NCBI RefSeq assembly: GCF_003865365.1
Contig: NZ_RQVR01000002.1
Coordinates: forward strand, 186,001-250,000
DNA length: 64,000 bases
Direction of reading: 5' to 3'
From: Flavobacterium macacae
GTDB lineage: Bacteria; Bacteroidota; Bacteroidia; Flavobacteriales; Flavobacteriaceae
Shown piece after piece: positions 44,929 through 53,871 of the stretch. A program made the translations under genes and the position numbers. Below the pieces are notes generated by a model. It made no database searches. It saw only the letters and a list, made by a program, of their open reading frames with translations, and was not told the origin of the DNA. How positions within the stretch are numbered: position 1 is the stretch's first letter; every line of letters begins with the position of its first letter.

Positions 44929-47238
44929 ATGAACCAAGATTATATCATACCAAATAATTGGTCAATCATAGAAGAAGGATTTGATGCCGAGCGCGTAAAA
45001 TCTTCCGAAAGTTTATTCAGTATCGGAAACGGCGCCATGGGACAGCGAGCGAATTTTGAAGAAAATTATTCGGCTGAAACGTTCCAAGGAAGTTATATCG
45101 CCGGAATTTATTATCCAGACAAAACCAAAGTGGGCTGGTGGAAAAACGGCTATCCAGAATATTTTGCAAAAGTATTGAATGCACCCAACTGGATTGGAAT
45201 TGAAATTGAAATCAACGGCGAAAATTTCGACTTGAATGCTTGTCCTGAAGTTCAAAATTTCAAGCGTGAATTAAATATGAAAGAAGGCTGGTACCATCGT
45301 TCTTTCGTGGCAACCTTGCAAAACGGAACCGAAATTGAAGTAAACGTTCGTCGTTTTCTTTCTTTGGATTCGGATGAATTGGGTGTCATCAATTACGAAA
45401 TTACGCCTCTAAATAAAGACGCCAAAATCGTTTACAAACCGTATATCGATGCTGGCGTGAAAAACGAAGATGCGAACTGGGAAGAAAAATTCTGGGAGCC
45501 ATTAGACGTTAAACATTCTGAAAATGACGCTTTTGTTGTGGCAAGAACGTTCAAGACGCACTTCAATGTAGCGACTTATATGTCGAACAGCATTTTTTCA
45601 AATGATAAAAATTTGAATCTTTCTCCAGTAAATGTTGACGATTCCGCGGAAAAAGTACAGTTTTTGTATGAAGTGCAAGTTGCAAAAGGAGAAAAATCGT
45701 CTATTCAAAAATTTGGCGGTTACACGGTTTCGCTGAACCACGAAAATTCGGAATTAATTGCTGGAGCTCAAAAAGTAATCGCTTCTGCGAAAGCAAAAGG
45801 TTACAAAACATTGTTGCAAGAGCAAATTGAAGCTTGGGCAAAAATCTGGGAAATGTCAGACATCACCATCGATGGCGACGTAAAAGCACAACAAGGAATT
45901 CGTTTCAATATTTTTCAATTGAACCAAACGTATTTGGGTAAAGATTCTCGTTTAAATATTGGTCCAAAAGGTTTTACAGGGGAAAAATATGGCGGTTCAA
46001 CCTATTGGGATACTGAAGCGTACTGCATTCCGTTTTATATGGCGACAAAAGACCAGCAAGTTGCGAGAAATTTGCTGACGTACCGTTACAATCAATTGGA
46101 TAAAGCCATTGAAAACGCTGGTAAATTAGGTTTTACCAATGGCGCTGCGTTGTATCCGATGGTGACGATGAACGGTGAAGAATGCCACAACGAATGGGAA
46201 ATTACGTTTGAAGAAATCCACAGAAATGGTGCGATTGCTTTTGCAATTTTTAACTATTTCCGTTTTACCGGAGATTACAGTTATATTCCAGAAAAAGGTT
46301 TGGAAGTTTTGATTGCCATTGCTCGTTTTTGGCACCAAAGAGCGACCTATTCTACTAATAAAGACCAATTTGTAATCCTTGGAGTTACGGGTCCGAATGA
46401 ATATGAAAACAACGTAAACAATAATTTCTACACGAATTATTTGGCAAAATGGTGTATCGATTACGCTTTGGAGCAGATCGAAAAAGTAGCAAAAGAATAT
46501 GCTTCTGACTATTCCAGAATTATAGCTAAAGTCAATTTAGACAAGGCTGAAATGGCACAATGGAAAAAAGTGGCCGACAAAATGTACTTCCCTTTTTCAG
46601 AAGAACACGATGTTTATTTGCAACAAGACGGTTTCTTGGACAAGGAATTAGTAAAAGTGAATGATTTGGACAAAAGCCAACGGCCAATCAACCAGAAATG
46701 GTCTTGGGACCGAATTTTACGTTCGCCTTATATCAAGCAAGCCGATGTTTTGCAAGGGTTTTATTTCTTCGAAGACCATTTTTCAAGAGAACAATTAGAG
46801 AAACATTTTGATTTTTACGAACCATTTACGGTTCACGAATCTTCGCTTTCACCTTGTGTCCATTCCATTCAGGCGGCAGGTTTGGGTAGAATGGAGCAAG
46901 CTTATACTTTCTATTTGAGAACGTCTCGTTTGGACTTGGACGATTATAATAAAGAAGTCGAAGAAGGTTGCCATATCACGAGTATGGCTGGAACTTGGAT
47001 GAGTATCGTCGAAGGTTTTGGAGGAATGCGTGTCAAAAATGATACGTTGCATTTTGAACCAAGAATTCCGGAACAATGGGAAGGTTATTCGTTTAAAATC
47101 AATTTCAGAAACCAAATTTTGCAAGTTTCAGTCGCTTCAAACGAAACTAAATTTTCACTTGAAGGAACAAAAGAGCTGACGGTTTATGTAAACGGAAATG
47201 CTGTCTTGGTAGAACCGAATACTTTGGTTACCGTATAA
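44929..47238 (+). CDS. glycoside hydrolase family 65 phosphorylase (probable maltose phosphorylase)
   Basis: The 769-residue cytoplasmic enzyme would split maltose with phosphate into glucose and beta-glucose-1-phosphate. It has the N-terminal beta-sandwich (IGNGAMGQRANFEENY, FQGSYIAGIYYPDKTKVGWW), the (alpha/alpha)6 barrel from about 330, and a C-terminal beta domain. The catalytic centre motif GEECHNEWEITFEEIHRNGA (about 416-435) contains the predicted general acid Glu; YGGSTYWDTEAYCIPFY binds substrate. HESSLSPCVHSIQAAGLG is also typical. Trehalose or kojibiose phosphorylase activity is the alternative in this family, but the neighbouring maltodextrin genes favour maltose. There is no signal peptide. 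The inverted repeat upstream and a second one downstream separate it from its neighbours. Confidence 0.94.
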   Translation: MNQDYIIPNNWSIIEEGFDAERVKSSESLFSIGNGAMGQRANFEENYSAETFQGSYIAGIYYPDKTKVGWWKNGYPEYFAKVLNAPNWIGIEIEINGENFDLNACPEVQNFKRELNMKEGWYHRSFVATLQNGTEIEVNVRRFLSLDSDELGVINYEITPLNKDAKIVYKPYIDAGVKNEDANWEEKFWEPLDVKHSENDAFVVARTFKTHFNVATYMSNSIFSNDKNLNLSPVNVDDSAEKVQFLYEVQVAKGEKSSIQKFGGYTVSLNHENSELIAGAQKVIASAKAKGYKTLLQEQIEAWAKIWEMSDITIDGDVKAQQGIRFNIFQLNQTYLGKDSRLNIGPKGFTGEKYGGSTYWDTEAYCIPFYMATKDQQVARNLLTYRYNQLDKAIENAGKLGFTNGAALYPMVTMNGEECHNEWEITFEEIHRNGAIAFAIFNYFRFTGDYSYIPEKGLEVLIAIARFWHQRATYSTNKDQFVILGVTGPNEYENNVNNNFYTNYLAKWCIDYALEQIEKVAKEYASDYSRIIAKVNLDKAEMAQWKKVADKMYFPFSEEHDVYLQQDGFLDKELVKVNDLDKSQRPINQKWSWDRILRSPYIKQADVLQGFYFFEDHFSREQLEKHFDFYEPFTVHESSLSPCVHSIQAAGLGRMEQAYTFYLRTSRLDLDDYNKEVEEGCHITSMAGTWMSIVEGFGGMRVKNDTLHFEPRIPEQWEGYSFKINFRNQILQVSVASNETKFSLEGTKELTVYVNGNAVLVEPNTLVTV

Positions 47239-47246
47239 ATATTTTA

Positions 47247-47314
47247 TCTCGCAAAGACGGAGAGGCGCAAAGTTTTAATATCGATTTGCTTTGCTACTTA
47301 GCGCCTTTGTGAGA
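47247..47314. repeat. inverted repeat between the GH65 and GH13 genes
   Basis: TCTCGCAAAG (47247-47256) faces CTTTGTGAGA (47305-47314) with one G-T pair, and GGCGC (47264-47268) can pair with GCGCC (47301-47305). I remember similar CGCAAAG/CTTTG(C/T)G intergenic sequences from flavobacteria, so this may be one copy of a dispersed element; only one copy is in this window. Confidence 0.55.
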
Positions 47315-47365
47315 AAACCAATAGAATAAACTTCGCGTGAAATCACTCGAGAAAACAACAATACA

Positions 47366-49198
47366 ATGAAAAAAACACTTTTATTTTTACTTCTATCCAT
47401 TTCCGCTTTCGCCCAAATTGATAAAGTTGAACCACCTTTTTGGTATGCCGGAATGCATAATCCTGAACTTCAAATCATGTTCTACGGAAAAAATATCGCA
47501 CAATACGAAGCTTCAGTTTCTAATAATGTGGTGATAAAAAACGTAGTCAAAACCGAAAATCCGAACTACATTTTCGTTACTATCGACACTAAAAATGTTC
47601 CCGCTTCCGATTTAGTTTTTTCGTTTAAAAACAAAAACAAAGTAGCCTTTACAAAAAAATATGCTTTAAAAGAAAGAAGAGCAAATTCAGCCCAGCGCCA
47701 AAGTTTTGATTCTTCAGACATGATGTATCTGATCATGCCAGATCGTTTTGCGAATGGAAATCCGAACAACGACAGCGATAAATCAACCACGGAAAAAGCC
47801 AACAGAAGCTTGCCGGGCGGTCGTCACGGTGGAGACATCGAAGGAATCACAAAAAACTTAGATTATCTGGAAGAATTAGGCGTTACCGCACTTTGGAGCA
47901 CGCCACTTTGCGAAGATAACGACAAAGGATATTCGTACCACGGATACGGACAATCTGACCTTTACCGAATTGACCCACGTTATGGAACCAACGAAGAATA
48001 TTTGAAACTTTCAGCCGAAATGAAAAAACGGGACATGAAATTAATCAAAGATTATGTGACCAACCACTGGGGTGCTGAACACTGGATGTTTAAAGATTTG
48101 CCAAGCTATGATTGGTTCCACCAATTTCCAGGATATGCACAATCGAACTACAGAATGACAACGCAATTCGACACAAATGCTTCGGCAATTGACGCGAAAT
48201 ATTGCATGGACGGCTGGTTTGTTCCGTCGATGCCTGACTTGAACCAATCGAATCCTTTGGTTTTAAATTACATTACCCAAAACGCTATTTGGTGGATTGA
48301 ATATGCCGATTTAGATGGTTTTAGGGTCGATACGTATTCTTATAATGATAAAGTGGGAATCGCAAAATGGACGAAAGCAATTACCGATGAATATCCTTAT
48401 TTCAACATCGTCGGAGAGGTTTGGATGCACGACCAAGCCCAAATGTCCTATTGGCAAAAAGACAGCCCGATTAGCGCGATTCAAAGCTACAATTCACATT
48501 GTCCAAGTGTAATGGATTTTACGTTGCACGATGCTTTCGGAAATGTTTTTAACGAAGACAAAGAAGGTTGGAACGACGGAATGATCAAGGTATACGACAA
48601 TTTCACAAACGATTTTCTATACGCAAACACCAACAATTTATTGATTTTTGCCGAAAATCACGACACGGGAAGATTCAACCAAAATTATAAAAACGACATC
48701 CAGAAGTACACGATGGCCATGGCTTTATTGGCTACCGTTCGTGGAATTCCGCAGTTGTATTATGGTTCCGAAATCGGAATGGCTGGCGACAAAGGAAAAG
48801 GCGATGCCGATATCCGCCAAGATTTTCCTGGAGGTTGGGCTGGCGATAAAAACAATGCTTTCACAAAATCAGGAAGAACCGAAAAGCAAAATAAATTTTT
48901 CGATGTGACAGCAAAATTATTCCAATGGAGAAAAAACAAAGACGTGGTCCATACCGGAAAAATGACGCATTACATTCCAGAACAAAATGTATATGTATAT
49001 TTCAGACACAATGACAAGGAAACGGTGATGGTTGTGATGAACAATTCTGCGGAAGCGAAAACCATCAAAACAAACCGTTTTCAAGAAAATATAAAAGCAT
49101 TCACATCAGGAAAAGATGTACTTTCCGGAAAATCAGTTGACTTGAAAAATGAAATTTCTTTGGACGGAAAATCGGTATTGGTTTTAGAATTAAAATAA
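47366..49198 (+). CDS. GH13 alpha-glucan hydrolase, SusA/neopullulanase-like, periplasmic
   Basis: The 610-residue enzyme has a signal peptide (MKKTLLFLLLSISAFAQ). An N-terminal beta domain (about 20-105; VEPPFWYAGMHNPELQIMFYG is the cyclomaltodextrinase-type start, read as VEPPFWYAGMHNP and ELQIMFYG) comes next, then the GH13 barrel and a short C-terminal beta domain. Catalytic residues are Asp in DGFRVDTYSY (about 322), Glu in NIVGEVWMHD (about 349) and Asp in FAENHDTGRF (about 432). It has no sorting domain and no lipid Cys, so it should stay in the periplasm and cut imported maltodextrins or cyclodextrins, like SusA. The third GH13 gene starts 7 nt after its stop. Confidence 0.94.
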   Translation: MKKTLLFLLLSISAFAQIDKVEPPFWYAGMHNPELQIMFYGKNIAQYEASVSNNVVIKNVVKTENPNYIFVTIDTKNVPASDLVFSFKNKNKVAFTKKYALKERRANSAQRQSFDSSDMMYLIMPDRFANGNPNNDSDKSTTEKANRSLPGGRHGGDIEGITKNLDYLEELGVTALWSTPLCEDNDKGYSYHGYGQSDLYRIDPRYGTNEEYLKLSAEMKKRDMKLIKDYVTNHWGAEHWMFKDLPSYDWFHQFPGYAQSNYRMTTQFDTNASAIDAKYCMDGWFVPSMPDLNQSNPLVLNYITQNAIWWIEYADLDGFRVDTYSYNDKVGIAKWTKAITDEYPYFNIVGEVWMHDQAQMSYWQKDSPISAIQSYNSHCPSVMDFTLHDAFGNVFNEDKEGWNDGMIKVYDNFTNDFLYANTNNLLIFAENHDTGRFNQNYKNDIQKYTMAMALLATVRGIPQLYYGSEIGMAGDKGKGDADIRQDFPGGWAGDKNNAFTKSGRTEKQNKFFDVTAKLFQWRKNKDVVHTGKMTHYIPEQNVYVYFRHNDKETVMVVMNNSAEAKTIKTNRFQENIKAFTSGKDVLSGKSVDLKNEISLDGKSVLVLELK

Positions 49199-49205
49199 TA
49201 AACTT

Positions 49206-50642
49206 ATGAAAAAAACAATCTTATTAGCAGTCGCCATTTCAGCTTTTATCTCTTGCAAAGACGATAAAAAAACCGAAGAAGTAACCGCTTCTACCACAGA
49301 AACAATCGCTCCGGTATCAGATGCATTGGCTGAAAACGCCGTAATTTACGAAGCAAACATTCGCCAATATTCTCCTGAAGGAACTTTTAATGCTTTCACG
49401 AAAGACATTCCTGAACTGAAAAAATTAGGCGTAAAAGTAATTTGGCTGATGCCGATTTACCCAATTTCTATGAAAAACAGGAAAGCAACGGGAGAACTTT
49501 CTGTGGAAGATATTAAAGACCCAAAAGAAAGAGAAAAATACCTTGGAAGCGCATATGCCATTTCAGATTATACGGCAATTAATCCAGATTATGGAACCAA
49601 AGAAGATTTCAGAAAATTGGTAAAAACCGCCCACGAAAACGGAATGTACGTCATTCTTGACTGGGTAGCGAACCACACCGGTTGGGACCACAAATGGATT
49701 ACAGAACACCCTGAATATTATCAAAAAAATGCCAAAGGCGAAGTAACCGATCCGTTGAATCCTGAAACAGGAAAATCGTGGGGCTGGACCGACGTTGCCC
49801 ATTTAGATTTCTCTAATAAAGAGCTGAATGAAGCGATGAAAAACGAAATGTTATATTGGGTAAAAGAAGAAAATATTGACGGTTTCCGTTGTGACGTTGC
49901 CGATAATGTACCGACAGCATTCTGGCAAAAAACCATTCCAGAATTGAAAAAAGTGAAGCCAGTTTTTATGCTGATGGAATCCAACAAAAACTATCTTTTA
50001 AAAGACGGATTGTTTGATATGGCCTACGGTTGGGAAGCACATCACGTGATGAACGATATCAACAAAGGCACAAAAACCGTGAAAGATTTGGATGCCGTTT
50101 TTACAAAAATTGGCAAAGAATACGAGAAAAACGACTTCTTTATGAACTTCACGTCCAACCACGATGAAAATTCTTGGAACGGAACCGAATACGAAAGAAT
50201 GGGCGACGGCGTAGAAGCGTACACCGCGTTGACGTACATTATGCCTGGAATGCCGTTGATTTACACAGGTCAAGAATATGATTTGAGGAGAAGATTGAAG
50301 TTTTTCGAGAAAGATTCTATTCCAAAAACAAAGGCAAAAATGTTCCCGATTTATGAAAAATTAGGAGCGCTGAAAAACAACAATGAAGCGTTAAACGGAG
50401 GAAAAAACGCAAGTTCTTACAAGCGTTTGGCTACTTCGGCTGATGCAAATATCTTGGCTTTCGAAAGAGAAAAAGGCGGTAAAAAAGTAATTTATATCGG
50501 TAATTTATCTAAAAAAGACCAACAATTCACAGCACCAATCGACGGTACGTTTACCAATTATATGACCGGTGAAAAAGTGACGTTGGCAAAAGACCAAAAG
50601 CATAATTTTAAGCCTTGGCAATATTGGGTTTTGACGAATTAA
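49206..50642 (+). CDS. GH13 alpha-amylase family lipoprotein
   Basis: The 478-residue GH13 enzyme has the lipoprotein signal LAVAISAFISC and a charged KDDKKTEE stretch after the lipid Cys, similar to surface export signals of this phylum. It is probably displayed on the cell surface, as SusG is. The barrel shows VIYEANIRQYSPEGTFNAF, DWVANHTGWDH, the nucleophile Asp in DGFRCDVADN (about 229), the acid Glu in FMLMESNKN (about 258) and the Asp in FTSNHDENSW (about 319). It is shorter than SusG and lacks a visible inserted CBM. It is the last gene of the rightward run and is closed by a terminator. Confidence 0.93.
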   Translation: MKKTILLAVAISAFISCKDDKKTEEVTASTTETIAPVSDALAENAVIYEANIRQYSPEGTFNAFTKDIPELKKLGVKVIWLMPIYPISMKNRKATGELSVEDIKDPKEREKYLGSAYAISDYTAINPDYGTKEDFRKLVKTAHENGMYVILDWVANHTGWDHKWITEHPEYYQKNAKGEVTDPLNPETGKSWGWTDVAHLDFSNKELNEAMKNEMLYWVKEENIDGFRCDVADNVPTAFWQKTIPELKKVKPVFMLMESNKNYLLKDGLFDMAYGWEAHHVMNDINKGTKTVKDLDAVFTKIGKEYEKNDFFMNFTSNHDENSWNGTEYERMGDGVEAYTALTYIMPGMPLIYTGQEYDLRRRLKFFEKDSIPKTKAKMFPIYEKLGALKNNNEALNGGKNASSYKRLATSADANILAFEREKGGKKVIYIGNLSKKDQQFTAPIDGTFTNYMTGEKVTLAKDQKHNFKPWQYWVLTN

Positions 50643-50660
50643 TCAAAATGTAACTCATTT

Positions 50661-50697
50661 AAAAAAGCACAAATCATTACGGTTTGTGCTTTTTTTA
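50661..50697 (+). terminator. terminator of the rightward maltodextrin genes
   Basis: AAAAAGCACAAA and TTTGTGCTTTTTTT form a strong stem with a 9-base loop and a T-run. It overlaps the stop codon of the convergent GNAT remnant. Confidence 0.9.
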
Positions 50698-51235
50698 TTT
50701 GTTTCTTAGTTTAGCATAAATAGCAAGATTCAAATAGTTGCCGTCTTTAATTTCGCATTCTCGCAGGGTTCCTTCCCATTTAAAGTTCATTTTCTCAATA
50801 GCTTTTTTACAATTTGTATTTTCACTAGCTACAAATCCTTCAATTCGGTTTAAATCAAGGTGTTCAAATCCGTACGCACAGCGTATTGGAAACGCCTCTT
50901 GCATAAATCCCTTTCCCCAATAATCAGGCAACAGCCAAAAGCCAATTTCTGCTTTTTTGTGTTCTTTGCTCCATGCATTAAATCCACCAGCTCCGTAAAA
51001 TAGTTGGTTGTCTTTCGAGCAAATGGCCCATCAAATTCCAGTCTCCGTTTCTTCTAAATTTTTAAACCACGTCATTTGTGCTGTTGTAGCTTCCAAACTC
51101 GTAAAACTGATTCCGTAGTATTGTATCACGTCCCGATTAGAAAGTCCGTGGAAAATATTTTGAATATCGCCTTGTTGTATTTGTCGAAGCAAAAAGCCTT
51201 TGGGTGGATAGCGTTGGGAATGAAGTGGATTTCAT
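50695..51235 (-). pseudogene. GNAT acetyltransferase remnant with frameshift and internal stop
   Basis: The minus strand from an ATG at 51235 can be read as a RimJ/RimL-like N-acetyltransferase only if two lesions are ignored. FPTLSTQRL joins LLRQIQQGDIQNIFHG when one T is removed from the T5 run at about 51193-51198. Further on, FKNLEETETGI is followed by TGA (51031-51033) and then by WAICSKDNQLFYGAGG. The C-terminal half (50695-50931) is intact, with the acetyl-CoA loop as PDYWGKGFMQEAF and the typical FGFEHLDLNRIEGFVA-like stretch (here YGFEHLDLNRIEGF) and ENTNCKKAIEKMNF. The 137 bases between it and the SIR2 gene hold nothing recognisable. A sequencing error could explain one lesion, hardly both. 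Confidence 0.85.
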
Positions 51236-51372
51236 TTCTTTCAGTTTAGTTTTAGTTTGACCGATAACATTCTGGCAGTAAACAAGGTTTGGAATTAAAG
51301 ATGTGAGTTTTTGCCATTATGTAATAAACTATTTTTTAATTCGACCTAATACCCAAATCCTTTGTAACCGCT

Positions 51373-52947
51373 TTAGCTACTGGCATTATTTTCTATTCCA
51401 AATTTCAGGTAATCATATAAACATACTAACTTTCTGAAATTTGATGATGTTTTTATGGTTTCATCATTTAAACAACTTCTTAAAAATTTTAAAAGTTGAT
51501 TGAGATTAATAGTTTTAAAATCTAATAAGGGAATATAATTTAAAGAATGTGAAACATCAAAACTATTAATAATTGAATTTACATCTTTATGGTTTCTTCT
51601 AATTTCTGTTTGCTTTTTTATGCAACCAATTGGGGGTAAAAAACAATTTGGTGTGTTTTTTTTCAATTCGAATTTATTCTTTGATTTTAAAGTCCCTGTT
51701 TTTGTTAATAAATTCTCTTTTCTTAAATATTTATATAGTGGTATAAAACTATTTCCTTTAATAATTTTAGGAAATGTATTTTCAACTAATAGTTTTGAAT
51801 TGAAATTTTTATTATCATTTAAAATATCTTCAATTATGTCAATTGTTTCTATAGATTTATATCCTTGTGTTGATAATAATTGACTTGCAACACCAATTGC
51901 ATATTCAATTAAAGAATCATCTGTTATTGTATTAATATCAGCTACAAAAACTTGAGAAGTTGGTTTATTTGATTTTACAAATTCGACAACTGAATTTTTA
52001 AGTTTTCTTAAAATTTTAATCGGAATTTGTCTTTTTAAGGTTGAAAGTGTTTCGAAAATTGGTTCGAAAGAATCTGTTATTATTAATTTTATGGGTAAGA
52101 CTTTATTATCAGGCAATTTGATGCTACTATCTTTTATTTCAAATTCTGCATCTTTTTTCCATTCTACAAATATCAATCGATTCTTTAATTTATCTAAATT
52201 TTTTGGTTCTACACATTTTACGATTGAGTCAATAATTTGTTGAATATTGTTATCCGAAAGAGAATAACCAATAAAAATAATAGGATGTTCAACGAAAATT
52301 GTCAATAATTTTGCTGCTAAATATGCGTTTTTGGAATTAAAATCTAAATAATCCTCTTCTGTAAGAATTAATGTTTCTGGCCTTGTTACGCATCCGTGAA
52401 TTTTATATATTTCACCAATTGATATTGCTTCAGAAAATAGAAGTTCTTGTTGTCCAATGTAAATATTAAAATCACTAAAATTTTCTTCTAAAAAACTATC
52501 CCAGTTGGTTGTAATAATTCCGTCAATTACACTTGTTTTTAATAATTCTATTTCTTTATCATATTCTTTTGAAATACTTTGAATTGATTTGATATAATTT
52601 GAAATTTCTATTTTTAGAGGTAAATTCATGCCTTCACTTGCTAGAGTCTTGTTGACACTTCGATTAGCCTTAAATAAATCATTCTTCCACCATATTTCGT
52701 GAAATTCATTAGACAAATTAGAAGCCAACAAAGGTAAATTACTATTGCATTTTGATTTATAATATTCAAATTCTCCCTCAATAGAAGAAACTAAAAAAAA
52801 ATTCGAAAGTAACTCTTCCCAAGTTGGTAAGTTTAAATACCTACGTGAAAATCCCGAACCAATAAATAAATACGGATTGGTTGTAAAATCTTTTAAATGG
52901 TCAAATAATTCAGAGTTCATTTTTTCTACGATTTTTTTTGTTTGCAC
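51373..52947 (-). CDS. SIR2-domain protein, candidate NADase-type defence gene
   Basis: The 524-residue protein has an N-terminal SIR2_2-like domain (about 20-300) and an unrecognised C-terminal region (about 300-524). Visible in order are the nucleotide loop LFIGSGFSRRY (28-37), IITTNWDSFLEE with Asn148, YKIHGCVTRPETLILTEEDY with His184, and IIFIGYSLSDNNIQQII (224-239). Asn and His are the residues needed for NAD cleavage in phage-defence SIR2 enzymes. The C-terminal part is helical and Lys/Asn-rich, with NCFLPPIGCIKKQ about 150 residues from the end. No HerA, Argonaute, STAND or Thoeris partner is adjacent. The gene is visibly more AT-rich and richer in AAT/ATA-type codons than its neighbours, consistent with recent arrival. 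ATG at 52920 is an alternative start. Confidence 0.85.
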   Translation of the reverse strand: MQTKKIVEKMNSELFDHLKDFTTNPYLFIGSGFSRRYLNLPTWEELLSNFFLVSSIEGEFEYYKSKCNSNLPLLASNLSNEFHEIWWKNDLFKANRSVNKTLASEGMNLPLKIEISNYIKSIQSISKEYDKEIELLKTSVIDGIITTNWDSFLEENFSDFNIYIGQQELLFSEAISIGEIYKIHGCVTRPETLILTEEDYLDFNSKNAYLAAKLLTIFVEHPIIFIGYSLSDNNIQQIIDSIVKCVEPKNLDKLKNRLIFVEWKKDAEFEIKDSSIKLPDNKVLPIKLIITDSFEPIFETLSTLKRQIPIKILRKLKNSVVEFVKSNKPTSQVFVADINTITDDSLIEYAIGVASQLLSTQGYKSIETIDIIEDILNDNKNFNSKLLVENTFPKIIKGNSFIPLYKYLRKENLLTKTGTLKSKNKFELKKNTPNCFLPPIGCIKKQTEIRRNHKDVNSIINSFDVSHSLNYIPLLDFKTINLNQLLKFLRSCLNDETIKTSSNFRKLVCLYDYLKFGIENNASS

Positions 52948-53159
52948 ATAACTAATATATCCCTAACAAAACCAGAGTAATAAATCTCATTCTGGCTCTA
53001 TACCGCTGATAACCATCAGTCCTTATTCCTCTCAAATGTATTTAATTTTTCTTACAAATCTTCAAACAACAAAAAAAAGTACTTAACGATAAAGTTATTC
53101 CTCAAAAGCGAAGCTGTTTTTACCACAAGATTCCCAAATAATCCTAATTCAAAAAAGCG

Positions 53160-53167
53160 TATTTTTG
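53160..53167 (+). promoter_or_regulatory. -7 promoter element for the GDPD gene
   Basis: TATTTTTG followed by CA fits TAnnTTTG and lies 18 bases before the TTG start, giving a very short leader. No clear -33 TTG. The remainder of the 52948-53184 gap shows nothing definite. Confidence 0.5.
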
Positions 53168-53184
53168 CAAACTAATTCTCGAAC

Positions 53185-53871
53185 TTGAAAAAAATAGTCT
53201 ACATCGGACATCGCGGAGCCAAAGGTCACCAACCCGAAAACACGCTTCCTTCCTTCCAAAAAGCATTGGATTTAAATGTGGACGGAATCGAACTCGATGT
53301 TCACGTTTGTAAAACAGGAGAATTGATTGTCATCCACGATTTCACCGTCGACAGAACCACAAACGGTTCAGGAGCAGTTTCTGAATTATCACTTTCTGAA
53401 ATAAAATCCTTGCGAATCAACGATGAAATTGAAATCCCAACTTTGGAAGAAGTTTTGGACTTGGTCGGGAAAAAGTGCTTCATCAACATCGAATTAAAAG
53501 GAAGACATACTGCAAAAGCCGTTTCGAATTTAATCGAAAAATACATTCTTGAAAATGATTATTCGTATGAAGATTTCGTTGTTTCGAGTTTTCAAAGAGA
53601 AGAATTAGAGATGCTTTTCACCATCAATCCAAAAATACATTTGGGCGTTCTGTCGCAAGCCAGCGTTTCGCAAGCATTGGAATGGGCAACCGCTTTTTCG
53701 GCGAAAGCCATTCATCCGCATTTTAGCCTTTTGACACCCGAAAATGTCCAGAAAGCACAAGAACAAGGTTTCAAAGTCTATACTTGGACGCTGAATGAAA
53801 CCGAGGATATTGAACGAATTAAAACCTATAACGTAAACGGAATCATAACCGATTTCCCCGAAAGAATATGA
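53185..53871 (+). CDS. glycerophosphodiester phosphodiesterase
   Basis: The 228-residue GDPD-family enzyme hydrolyses glycerophosphodiesters to glycerol-3-phosphate and an alcohol. The motifs are complete: IGHRGAKGHQPENTLPSF with the catalytic His and the metal Glu (residues 7-24), DGIELDVHVCKTGELIVIHD with the metal Glu/Asp and the second His, and INIELKG with a metal Glu. The C-terminal VYTWTLNETEDIERI and NGIITDFPERI are typical. The start is TTG at 53185; the frame is closed by TAA 12 bases upstream without any ATG. No signal peptide is seen, so it is cytoplasmic. It overlaps the next gene by 4 bases (ATGA). Confidence 0.95.
   Translation: MKKIVYIGHRGAKGHQPENTLPSFQKALDLNVDGIELDVHVCKTGELIVIHDFTVDRTTNGSGAVSELSLSEIKSLRINDEIEIPTLEEVLDLVGKKCFINIELKGRHTAKAVSNLIEKYILENDYSYEDFVVSSFQREELEMLFTINPKIHLGVLSQASVSQALEWATAFSAKAIHPHFSLLTPENVQKAQEQGFKVYTWTLNETEDIERIKTYNVNGIITDFPERI

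Noticed and set aside
51031..51033. TGA in the GNAT remnant as a recoded (selenocysteine or tryptophan) codon
   Set aside because: A separate frameshift upstream already breaks the gene, no SECIS-like structure was seen, and all other genes here use TGA as a stop or not at all.
51236..51372. Attachment site or transposon scar between the GNAT remnant and the SIR2 gene
   Set aside because: I found no direct repeat shared with 52948-53184 and no integrase or transposase fragment.
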